DNA of 64,000 nucleotides from Caenimonas soli. Lineage in GTDB: Bacteria; Pseudomonadota; Gammaproteobacteria; Burkholderiales; Burkholderiaceae_C. Location: contig NZ_JABJVV010000009.1 in NCBI RefSeq assembly GCF_013155545.1, positions 186,001-250,000 on the forward strand, in the 5' to 3' direction. Made by a program: the position numbers and the translations under genes. Numbering within the stretch: the stretch's first letter is position 1; the number at the start of each line of letters is the position of its first letter. A model generated the notes under the pieces. It saw only the letters and a program-made list of their open reading frames with translations, was not told the origin of the DNA and made no database searches. This document shows positions 8,143-14,896 of this stretch, piece after piece.

Positions 8143-8317
8143 GCCGCCCCATCAGCGGCCGGGCGAGCGCCGGCGTTGCCTCTTCCGCCCAGGCTTGGCC
8201 GCCGGCGGCGTCTTTCCCAATGGCGTGGTCGGCGCGCGCCGGTTCACCCAATGCCACCAGGGCGGCGGCCATCAGCGTGCCGAAGAAAATCATTGCCGAC
8301 TCGATCAACAGCTTCAT
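8135..8317 (-). CDS. Small hypothetical membrane or exported protein
   Basis: About 60 residues beginning MKLLIESAMIFFGTLMAAALVAL, which looks like a signal peptide or single membrane segment. A short Ala/Gly-rich tail follows. It overlaps the asmA-like start by 8 bases, as expected for coupled genes. No strong ribosome site precedes ATG 8317; an ATG 42 bases further upstream would add 14 residues. I do not recognise a family. It could be a chance frame, but the clean hydrophobic start and the overlap favour a real gene. Confidence 0.45.
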   Translation of the reverse strand: MKLLIESAMIFFGTLMAAALVALGEPARADHAIGKDAAGGQAWAEEATPALARPLMGRHE

Positions 8318-8424
8318 TGCGACATCCCGTTGCGAGGGCTCGATCAAGCCCTGTTTCACGGAAGTGTGGCAGGTTAAAAAGTGTTGCGCGGTCGGTGCCT
8401 TGCGGGACGTCTTGTCATCCCCGG

Positions 8425-8454
8425 CCTACATTGGGACTGTAGGAAACATCCTAC
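8425..8454. promoter_or_regulatory. Three alternating TCCTAC/GTAGGA half-sites
   Basis: CCTACA (8425-8430), seven bases, TGTAGGA (8438-8444), four bases, TCCTAC (8449-8454). The last two form a perfect 6-bp palindrome with an AACA loop; the first two form CCTACA/TGTAGG. The array lies about 90 bases upstream of the receiver-only regulator, in the two-component cluster, and is a good candidate site for the NarL-type regulator encoded at 8968-9600. Confidence 0.5.
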
Positions 8455-8545
8455 GCGTCAACCCCTGTCCGGCTGGCAAAATGAACCCGCGGATGGGGGA
8501 TACATTGGGATACATACGGTCCGTGGTTACAACTCAAGGACCCAA

Positions 8546-8965
8546 TTGGAACCCATCGACGTCTTGGTACCCGTAGTGGAATTGCGAACTTACATCGTTG
8601 AAGACAATGCCACCATCCGCGAGAACCTGATCGGGACGCTCGAGGAACTGGCATGCATCACGGCGTTGGGATGGGCCGAGACCGAAAACGAAGCCAAGGG
8701 GTGGCTGGCCCAGCATGACGGCCATTGGGATTTGGCCATCATCGACCTGTTCCTCAAGCAAGGCAGCGGCTTGGGCGTGCTCGAGGCCTGCCAAGGTCGC
8801 CCTCCTGGCCAGCGTGTCGTCGTGCTGAGCAATTACGCCACGGCAGACATGCGCAAGCGCTGCGCCCAGTTGGGTGCGGACGCGGTTTTCGACAAATCCA
8901 ACGAGATCGACGCGCTGGTGGAGTACTGTATCGCGCAGAGCGAAGAACGCCGCGCCGGCGCATGA
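8546..8965 (+). CDS. Receiver-only (single-domain) response regulator
   Basis: A CheY-like receiver with no output domain. It shows the acidic pair (YIVEDN), the phospho-acceptor Asp in LAIIDLFLKQG, the Ser in VVLSNYAT and the Lys in VFDKSNE. Two starts are possible. TTG 8546 has AAGGA five bases upstream and gives 139 residues. GTG 8576 begins exactly at the domain (ELRTYIVED) but has no ribosome site. I chose 8546. It faces the NarL-type regulator gene tail to tail, two bases apart. It may act as a phosphate sink or connector for the CHASE3 kinase nearby. Confidence 0.82.
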   Translation: MEPIDVLVPVVELRTYIVEDNATIRENLIGTLEELACITALGWAETENEAKGWLAQHDGHWDLAIIDLFLKQGSGLGVLEACQGRPPGQRVVVLSNYATADMRKRCAQLGADAVFDKSNEIDALVEYCIAQSEERRAGA

Positions 8966-8967
8966 GG

Positions 8968-9600
8968 TTAGTCGATCAGCTTGTTCTTGAGCGCGTAGTA
9001 GGTCAAGTCGCTGTTGGAGGCCAGGCTCATTTTCTCCATCAGGCGGGTGCGGTAGGTGCTGACGGTCTTGACGCTCAGGGACAGCGCCTTGGCGATGTCG
9101 CCGGCGGTTTCGCCCTTGGCCAGCTTGAGGAAAACCTGGAACTCGCGCTCGGACAGTTGCTCGTGCGGCGCACCGCCTTCCTTGCGGTTGAGCTGCTGGG
9201 CCAGGAGCTCGGCCACGGCCGGAGAGATGTAGCGTCGGCCCAGGGCGATCGTGCGGATGGCGTTGACGATCTCCATCGGCTCGCATTCCTTGTTGAGATA
9301 GCCGCTCGCCCCCTGACGAATCAGGTTCATGGCGTAATGCTCCTCGGGGTAGCCCGAGAGAATCAGGATGCCCACGTCGGGCGCCTTGGCGCGGATCATG
9401 CCCAGGGCATCGATGCCGCTTTGGCCGGGCATCGACAGGTCCATGACCAGGACATCGAGTTCCGTGGTGCGGACCAGGTCAATGGCCTCGCGGCCGCTCG
9501 CGGCCTCGCCCACGACACGCAGGTCGACCTGTTCGGAAAAGAACTGTTTGAGTCCCGACCGCACAATGGCGTGGTCATCCACAATGCCGACTTTGATCAT
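8968..9600 (-). CDS. NarL/FixJ-family response regulator
   Basis: A 210-residue two-domain regulator. The receiver domain has IVDDH, the phospho-acceptor Asp in VLVMDLSMPG and the Lys in GYLNKE. A LuxR-type helix-turn-helix follows at about 145-205 (LSEREFQVFLKLAKGETAGDIA, then LSVKTVSTYRTRLMEKM). It is divergent from the CHASE3 histidine kinase, about 120 bases away, which is its likely partner. The genes to the right suggest an envelope or general stress regulon, but no target is proven. Confidence 0.92.
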   Translation of the reverse strand: MIKVGIVDDHAIVRSGLKQFFSEQVDLRVVGEAASGREAIDLVRTTELDVLVMDLSMPGQSGIDALGMIRAKAPDVGILILSGYPEEHYAMNLIRQGASGYLNKECEPMEIVNAIRTIALGRRYISPAVAELLAQQLNRKEGGAPHEQLSEREFQVFLKLAKGETAGDIAKALSLSVKTVSTYRTRLMEKMSLASNSDLTYYALKNKLID

Positions 9601-9723
9601 GTCCGTTCTCTTTCGAATATCTGTTCGGGCCCATTGTGCCCAACTTTTTACTGAAAAGACCTACCCTTGAGTTATGAGCAGCCCCGATCTTATGCAAAAC
9701 ACGGACACTTTCGAGTGAGATTC

Positions 9724-11076
9724 ATGCGTTCGTTTTCAATGCCGAAAATGGCCATCAGCCTGGTGCTCGCCCTGCTGGCGGTCTGCATATTGATCGGTAT
9801 TAACGAAACCGGCTACAACCGGTCGTCGGAGGCGCTGGCCGACATCGCCGAGGCCTCGCACACCCGCAGCTCGCTCAACCGGCTGCTGCAGCACGTGCTG
9901 GACGCCGAAACCGGCTCGCGCGGCTACCTGCTCACTGGCGACCCGCGCTATCTGGAACCCTATAACGCCGCCGTCGCCGACATCGGCCAGCAACTGGACG
10001 CACTGCGGCTGGCCTACCGGCCCAGCGCGGACGAATTCAACACTTTGGCCGAGCTCGCCCGCAACGTGCAGCGCAAGCTGGCCGAGATGGAGCTGTCGGT
10101 GCGCATGCGCAAGCAGGGCAACGAGGACGTCTCGAAGTTCGTGCTCATGACCGACGTGGGCAAGGAGCACATGGACGCCATCCGCGACCAGGCCACCAAG
10201 TTGATCAACGCCTCCGCCGCCCGGATGGAGGTCAGCCAGGTCCAGGTGCGCCGCTCGCTGATGCTGTCACGGGTCGGCATCGCCGCGGTCGCGATGGCCG
10301 GCCTGCTGGCTTTCTATTTGTACCTGCGCCAGACCACGGCGCTCGAGTCGGCGGGCGAGCAGCAGCAGAAGGTGCTGCAACAGGAACGCGACTTGCTGGA
10401 GCGCCAGGTGCGCGAACGCACGGCGACGCTGGCCGAACTGGCCACCCACTTGCAGCTGGTGCGCGAAGAAGAGCGCGGCCACCTCGCCCGCGAACTGCAC
10501 GATGAACTGGGCGCGCTACTCACGGCCGCCAAGTTGGACGTGGCGCGGTTGAAATCCCGCCTGGGGACGCAGTCCCCCGAAGTCAGCCAGCGGCTGCAGC
10601 ACCTGACAGAATCCCTGAACAGCGGAATCGCCCTGAAGCGCCGCATCATCGAAGACCTGCGCCCGTCTTCCCTGTCCAACCTGGGCCTGACGGCGTCCCT
10701 GGAGATCTTGGCGCGCGAATTCTCGGAGCGTTCGGGTGTGGAGATCACCACCGGCCTCGAGCCCGTGGAACTCGACGAGTCGAGCCAGCTCACCGTGTAC
10801 CGGCTGGTGCAGGAGTCGCTCACCAACGTTGGCAAGTACGCCGAGGCCAAGCAGGTAGATATCAGCGTGCGCAACTACGGCAACCACGTCGAAGTGGACA
10901 TCAAGGACAACGGCAAGGGCTTCAACGCCGCCGAAGTGCGCCCCTCCACGCACGGCCTGGCCGGCATGCGGCACCGCGTTGAAGCAGCCGGCGGGCGGCT
11001 CACGGTGAGCTCCGCGCCCGGCAGTGGCACCCGCATCTCGGCGGTTTTGCCCAAGGGCAGCGCGGCTGCCGCATAG
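9724..11076 (+). CDS. CHASE3-domain sensor histidine kinase (HisKA_3 type)
   Basis: A 450-residue membrane kinase: TM1 (about 9-27), a CHASE3 periplasmic sensor ([21 protein letters not shown] near 60), TM2 (about 187-205), a coiled-coil linker, a HisKA_3 dimerisation domain with the phospho-acceptor His in [10 protein letters not shown], and an HATPase domain ([31 protein letters not shown]). HisKA_3 kinases pair with NarL-type regulators, matching the divergent neighbour. Start ATG 9724 follows a GAGTGAGA ribosome site; an in-frame TTG at 9667 would add 19 polar residues before TM1 and is less likely. Confidence 0.9.
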   Translation: MRSFSMPKMAISLVLALLAVCILIGINETGYNRSSEALADIAEASHTRSSLNRLLQHVLDAETGSRGYLLTGDPRYLEPYNAAVADIGQQLDALRLAYRPSADEFNTLAELARNVQRKLAEMELSVRMRKQGNEDVSKFVLMTDVGKEHMDAIRDQATKLINASAARMEVSQVQVRRSLMLSRVGIAAVAMAGLLAFYLYLRQTTALESAGEQQQKVLQQERDLLERQVRERTATLAELATHLQLVREEERGHLARELHDELGALLTAAKLDVARLKSRLGTQSPEVSQRLQHLTESLNSGIALKRRIIEDLRPSSLSNLGLTASLEILAREFSERSGVEITTGLEPVELDESSQLTVYRLVQESLTNVGKYAEAKQVDISVRNYGNHVEVDIKDNGKGFNAAEVRPSTHGLAGMRHRVEAAGGRLTVSSAPGSGTRISAVLPKGSAAAA

Positions 11077-11261
11077 CCCGGCGCGCTTCCGAAAATTCCT
11101 CTTCGGCTGTCGGCCCGGTCCTACATAGAGCCATCTCCCCTACCGACAAGGACTCACGCTTGCCGCTGATCAACAGCGCGACTGCGGGCGGTCTAACCTT
11201 GCCCCAGGCGTTTTCGCGAGGACGAGCGCCGGAAACCGGGCGCGCCCACAAGGAGATCGAG

Positions 11262-11426
11262 ATGCTGCACTACGCCATTGTGTTCCTGGTGATCGCACTG
11301 ATCGCGGCCCTGTTTGGCTTCGGCGGCATTGCCGCAGGCGCCGTGGAGATCGCCAAGATCCTGTTCTTCGTCTTCGTGATCATGGCCGTCGTTGCGTTCG
11401 TCATCAACCTGGTGCGCAAGCGCTAG
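11262..11426 (+). CDS. DUF1328 (YtjA-like) small membrane protein
   Basis: A 54-residue protein made of two hydrophobic segments with a [20 protein letters not shown] core, diagnostic of DUF1328. ATG 11262 has an AAGGAGA ribosome site 6 bases upstream; the longer frame upstream is non-coding leader. First of a run of small membrane and surface genes (to 13060) often associated with envelope or osmotic stress. Function is unknown in the family. One TCCTACA sequence (11119-11125) lies about 140 bases upstream. Confidence 0.87.
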   Translation: MLHYAIVFLVIALIAALFGFGGIAAGAVEIAKILFFVFVIMAVVAFVINLVRKR

Positions 11427-11491
11427 AAACAGAAAACACCCCGTTTCGCAGGGCGCGGGCCCTGCGCCCACCACCAAAGAGAGGACTCGAA

Positions 11492-11803
11492 ATGAAATCA
11501 CTACGTGCAGCTTCCAGCTACGAGGACGAGGCGCGGAGCGCCACCGCGCAGGCACTCGAGAGCACCAAGGAGTTCGCCAACCAGGCGCTCGAGAAGGCCG
11601 GCGAGCGGGTGCGCGACCTGCGCTACGGCGTCAAGGACCTGGCCAACAAGGGCGTGAACAGCATGGGTGAATACGCCCACGCGACGACCCGCTACGTCGC
11701 GGAGCAGCCCGTCAAATCGGCTCTCATCGCCGCCGCCGTCGGCGCCGCGGTCGCCGCGCTGGTGCTGGCCATGCGCCGCAACAGCAGCAAGCGCTACTAC
11801 TGA
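11492..11803 (+). CDS. ElaB/YqjD/DUF883-like membrane-anchored helical protein
   Basis: A 103-residue protein. The first 70 residues are charged, amphipathic helix (SATAQALESTKEFANQALEK). A C-terminal membrane segment (about 77-95, ALIAAAVGAAVAALVLAM) ends in a basic tail. This matches the ElaB/YqjD group, stationary-phase inner-membrane proteins reported to associate with ribosomes in E. coli. GAGAGGA precedes the ATG. Followed by a holin-like gene as in the E. coli yqjD-yqjE order. Confidence 0.75.
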   Translation: MKSLRAASSYEDEARSATAQALESTKEFANQALEKAGERVRDLRYGVKDLANKGVNSMGEYAHATTRYVAEQPVKSALIAAAVGAAVAALVLAMRRNSSKRYY

Positions 11804-11824
11804 GCGCGCAGGTCAGAGGCAGGC

Positions 11825-12199
11825 ATGGTCCATCCTATTTTTTCGGTACTGATCACCCGTCCGGAACTGGTCATGGACCACGTCGCCGGCTATGCAGCCC
11901 TGGTGCAGGAAGAGGCGTCCACCGTGGGCGTCCAGGTCGCCAAGCGCGTCATCGCCTGGGGCGTCGCGGTGCTGGCACTCGTCGTGTTCCTGGTTCTGGC
12001 CGGCGTGGCAGTGATGCTGGGTGTGATGCACGAGGAGTTCCATTGGGTCCTCGTGCTGGCACCCGCGAGCGCTCTGCTGGTGTCGGTTGGAGCCTGGAGC
12101 GTGGCGCGGCAACCGCTGCCTGCCAAGGCATTCACCGAGCTGAAGGCCCAGATCGATGCAGACGCCCAGGCGCTGCGCACGGTCGGGGCGAGGTCATGA
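11825..12199 (+). CDS. Holin-like (YqjE/phage_holin_3_6) membrane protein
   Basis: A 124-residue protein with two transmembrane segments (about 38-65 and 74-93) between a short N-terminal region and a charged C-terminus (AFTELKAQIDADAQAL). It resembles YqjE-type proteins that database profiles call phage holins. Nothing else phage-like is present and the order ElaB-like, YqjE-like, YqjK-like is a housekeeping stress cassette, so a lytic role is unlikely. Its stop overlaps the next start (ATGA). Confidence 0.75.
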   Translation: MVHPIFSVLITRPELVMDHVAGYAALVQEEASTVGVQVAKRVIAWGVAVLALVVFLVLAGVAVMLGVMHEEFHWVLVLAPASALLVSVGAWSVARQPLPAKAFTELKAQIDADAQALRTVGARS

Positions 12200-12654
12200 G
12201 CGATGCTGCGGACAAACTGGCACGCAGCCGCCTGGCGATCGTCGATCACATCCAGCGCCGTGAGCGGCGCCACGAGGGAGCCGAAAGCAGCCGCGCCCAC
12301 GAGCGCGCGCAGGATGAGCAGGACTGGGAGCAGTCGGAGCACGGCTACGGCCCTGCCGGCTGGTTTGCCAGCCTCAAACATGCCGCGGGCGCATGGTGGC
12401 GCAGCCACCCCGCGCACCTCGGTCTGGAAATCGCAACGCCGATGCTGTCCAGCTATGCCGCGCGCAAACCCGCGCAGTTCCTGGGCATCGCGGCGGCGCT
12501 CGGAGCGGTCGTCATGATCGCCCGCCCCTGGCGGCTGATCTCGGTCACGGGCCTGGTCGTGGCATTGGTCAAGTCTTCGCAGTTGTCCAGCGTGGTCATG
12601 TCCGCCATGTCGGCGGCCGACTTCAAGAGGGACCACGAACCCCCCAGACGATGA
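12196..12654 (+). CDS. Hypothetical membrane protein of the yqjDE-like cassette
   Basis: A 152-residue protein starting at ATG 12196, overlapping the holin-like stop by four bases. The N-terminal 55 residues are very charged, rich in Arg, Glu and His. The second half has hydrophobic stretches (about 98-113 and 119-130). I do not recognise a named family; by position it corresponds to YqjK-type or uncharacterised partners of YqjE. It is probably an inner-membrane protein. Confidence 0.75.
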   Translation: MSDAADKLARSRLAIVDHIQRRERRHEGAESSRAHERAQDEQDWEQSEHGYGPAGWFASLKHAAGAWWRSHPAHLGLEIATPMLSSYAARKPAQFLGIAAALGAVVMIARPWRLISVTGLVVALVKSSQLSSVVMSAMSAADFKRDHEPPRR

Positions 12655-12742
12655 AGAAAACGCAAGCCGGAGGCGTGGTGCCGTCGTCCGGAGAGCTTGT
12701 TGGGAGGCACCGTAACTATCCGATCAACTGAAGGAGAAAGTC

Positions 12743-13060
12743 ATGAAATACACAAGAGCCCTAGCATTCGCCATCGTGGCAGGCGCCACCATCGTCACGG
12801 CCACCGGCTGCGCAGTCATTCGCGGCCAGGAAACGGCCGGCGCCTATGTCGATGACACGGCGATCACCACCGCCGTCAAGGCCAAATTCGTCGAAGACAA
12901 GACCGTCGACGCCGCCGCCATCAAGGTGCAGACGCTCAATGGCACGGTGCAACTGTCGGGGTTCGCCAAGTCCAGCGCCGAGAAGGCCCAGGCGGAGGTG
13001 CTGGCCCGCAACACCAAGGGTGTGCGCCAGGTGAAAAACGACCTGCTTGTGCGTCCCTGA
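12743..13060 (+). CDS. BON-domain lipoprotein
   Basis: A 105-residue exported protein. The signal peptide ends in a lipobox-like VTATGC, so Cys23 is probably lipidated. One BON domain covers about 38-103 (DTAITTAVKAKFVEDKTVD, then VQTLNGTVQLSGF and GVRQVKNDL). BON proteins (OsmY, DolP) act at the periplasmic membrane face in envelope stress. A strong ribosome site (GAAGGAGAAAG) precedes the ATG. Followed by a strong terminator, so it closes the small-gene run. Confidence 0.88.
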   Translation: MKYTRALAFAIVAGATIVTATGCAVIRGQETAGAYVDDTAITTAVKAKFVEDKTVDAAAIKVQTLNGTVQLSGFAKSSAEKAQAEVLARNTKGVRQVKNDLLVRP

Positions 13061-13091
13061 ACGCAGCGGAGCCGGCCCGTAAGCCGGCGTG

Positions 13092-13130
13092 AAAAGGCAG
13101 GCGACCGGCGAGGCCGCGCCTGCCTTTTTT
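13092..13130 (+). terminator. Rho-independent terminator after the BON lipoprotein gene
   Basis: The stem AAAAGGCAGGCG (13092-13103) pairs with CGCCTGCCTTTT (13117-13128) around a 13-base loop. The right arm continues into TTTTTT. It ends the small stress-gene run. Confidence 0.85.
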
Positions 13131-13152
13131 CTTTCGGGGAGCTGTAAACACG

Positions 13153-14313
13153 ATGAGGACCTTCCGCTGCGACAACTGCGGCCACCCGCTGTTCTTCGAG
13201 AACGTGCAGTGCCTCAAATGCGGCAGTGCGTTGGCCGTCTTGCCGGACCGGCTTGCGCTGTGCGCGGTCGAACCCGTGCCTGGCAACCAGGAGGGCCTGT
13301 GGCAGCGCAAGACACGCCGGCGGCGCCAATCCGAGATCCGGCACTACCGGCTATGCCGCAATCACACCGAGCACCAGGCCTGCAATTTCGCGGTCCCTGC
13401 GACCGATCCCAACCCCCTGTGCGTTTCCTGCCGGCAGACCCTCATGTTGCCGGACCTGTCGCAACCTGAGAACCATGAGCGCTGGTATCGCATCGAGGTG
13501 GCCAAGCGCCGCCTGTTCTACACGCTGGCCAAACTGGGCCTGACTTCGGTCGATCCGCCCGATGGCCAGCGCGACGGCGCGGTCTTCCAGTTCCTGGCCG
13601 ACCTGCCGGGCCAGCAAGTGATGACAGGGCATTGCGAGGGCGTCATCACGCTCAACATCGCCGAGGCCGACGACACCGAGCGCGTAAGGCTCCGCGTCGC
13701 GCTGCACGAACCTTACCGCACGCTACTGGGCCATTTGCGCCACGAATCCGGCCACTACTATTGGGACCGGCTGATCCGCGGCACGGCGCGGCTGGAGGAA
13801 TTTCGAAAGATGTTCGGCGATGAAACCGCCGACTATGCAAGGGCCCTTGAAACGCACTACGCCGGCGGCGGTGCGCCCGGCGATTGGCAGGACCACTACG
13901 TCAGTGCGTACGCAACGGCGCATCCCTGGGAGGACTGGGCCGAAACCTGGGCGCATTATCTGCACATGGTGGATCTGCTGGAAACCGCGTCGTCGTACAG
14001 CACCCGGCTGGTCGTTCCCGGCAACGATAGCGACGATATCGAGGAAGTCACCAACCCGTTCGATTCCGCGGCCGGCGACTTCGACCAGCTGGTGGACCAG
14101 TGGATTCCACTGACGCTGCTTCTCAACAGCCTGAACCGCAGTCTCGGTCAGGACGATGCGTATCCCTTCGCCCTGGCTTCGGAGGCCCTGGACAAGCTGC
14201 GCTTCGTGCACAACGTCATCCACTCGCCCCCGCCGTCCGAACCGGCCGGCGGGGGCGAGGCCGAAAGCTCGTGTCAGACCGGCCAGCCCGAGACGCAGGC
14301 TGAAGGGCCTTAG
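13153..14313 (+). CDS. Zinc-ribbon putative zincin metallopeptidase (DUF2248 type)
   Basis: A 386-residue cytoplasmic-looking protein. It begins with a zinc ribbon (CDNCGHPLFF, then CLKCG), with further Cys pairs near 76-100. The peptidase-like domain carries HESGH at residues 197-201, matching the HExxH zincin motif, followed by the downstream acidic region (HPWEDWAETWAHYLHM) that supplies ligands in this family. No signal peptide is present. Physiological substrates of these predicted peptidases are unknown. It ends convergently with the next gene, sharing four bases. Confidence 0.85.
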   Translation: MRTFRCDNCGHPLFFENVQCLKCGSALAVLPDRLALCAVEPVPGNQEGLWQRKTRRRRQSEIRHYRLCRNHTEHQACNFAVPATDPNPLCVSCRQTLMLPDLSQPENHERWYRIEVAKRRLFYTLAKLGLTSVDPPDGQRDGAVFQFLADLPGQQVMTGHCEGVITLNIAEADDTERVRLRVALHEPYRTLLGHLRHESGHYYWDRLIRGTARLEEFRKMFGDETADYARALETHYAGGGAPGDWQDHYVSAYATAHPWEDWAETWAHYLHMVDLLETASSYSTRLVVPGNDSDDIEEVTNPFDSAAGDFDQLVDQWIPLTLLLNSLNRSLGQDDAYPFALASEALDKLRFVHNVIHSPPPSEPAGGGEAESSCQTGQPETQAEGP

Positions 14314-14774
14314 CCCGCCTTGACCGTCAACTGATTGTTGACGGAGTTCACGCCCTTGATGCTGCGGGCGATTTCACTGGCGCGTTCGCGCGCGGTGGCG
14401 GTAGGCGCCGGGCCACTCAAAGTCACCACGCCGTTTTGCGTGTCCACGTCGATCTTGATGGCGCTCAGGTCCTTGTCGGCCGCCAGGCTGGCGTTGACCT
14501 TGGCCGTTATGGTGGCATCGTCGATCTTGTCGCCGGCGGTGGCACCCATCTGCTTGGTGCTGTCGGCTGCGCCGTAGGCTGCGGAACCCGCGCTGGCGGT
14601 CGCATCCTTGGCGTCCCGCTTGGCCTCGGCGCCCGCTTGCTGGGTCTTGCTGGCGGCGGAGTCCATTTTCTCGCCCACGGTGCGATCGCCGGCGCGATCG
14701 CAGGCGCCGAGCGCCAGCAGCATCGTCAGCGAAGAGAGCAGCACCACGGTCTTGTTCCGAATTGGTTTCATCAT
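14310..14774 (-). CDS. BON-domain lipoprotein with Ala-rich linker
   Basis: A 154-residue exported protein. The signal peptide ends at the lipobox LALGAC (Cys about 25). A long Ala/Lys/Asp-rich linker (about 26-80) leads to one BON domain (about 85-152: DDATITAKVNASLAADKDLS, VDTQNGVVTLSGPAP, GVNSVNNQL). AAGGGA lies upstream of two adjacent ATG codons; either could be used. A CGTAGGA (14882-14888), matching the motif near the two-component genes, lies about 110 bases upstream. Probably an envelope-stress surface protein. Confidence 0.85.
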   Translation of the reverse strand: MMKPIRNKTVVLLSSLTMLLALGACDRAGDRTVGEKMDSAASKTQQAGAEAKRDAKDATASAGSAAYGAADSTKQMGATAGDKIDDATITAKVNASLAADKDLSAIKIDVDTQNGVVTLSGPAPTATARERASEIARSIKGVNSVNNQLTVKAG

Positions 14775-14896
14775 GTTTCCCTTAAGTCCGGTTGATCGAA
14801 AGGATGCCCTGCCGGGCCCCTGGCGAACTGCAATTTAGGAGAGGGCGATGCCGCCTGGCAGTCGGAGAGCTCCGATGCAAGCGTAGGACAACGCCA

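Noticed and set aside
11825..12199. Phage remnant suggested by a holin-like protein
   Set aside because: No integrase, capsid, lysozyme or attachment site is nearby. The gene lies in a yqjDE-like stress cassette, so a prophage origin is unsupported.
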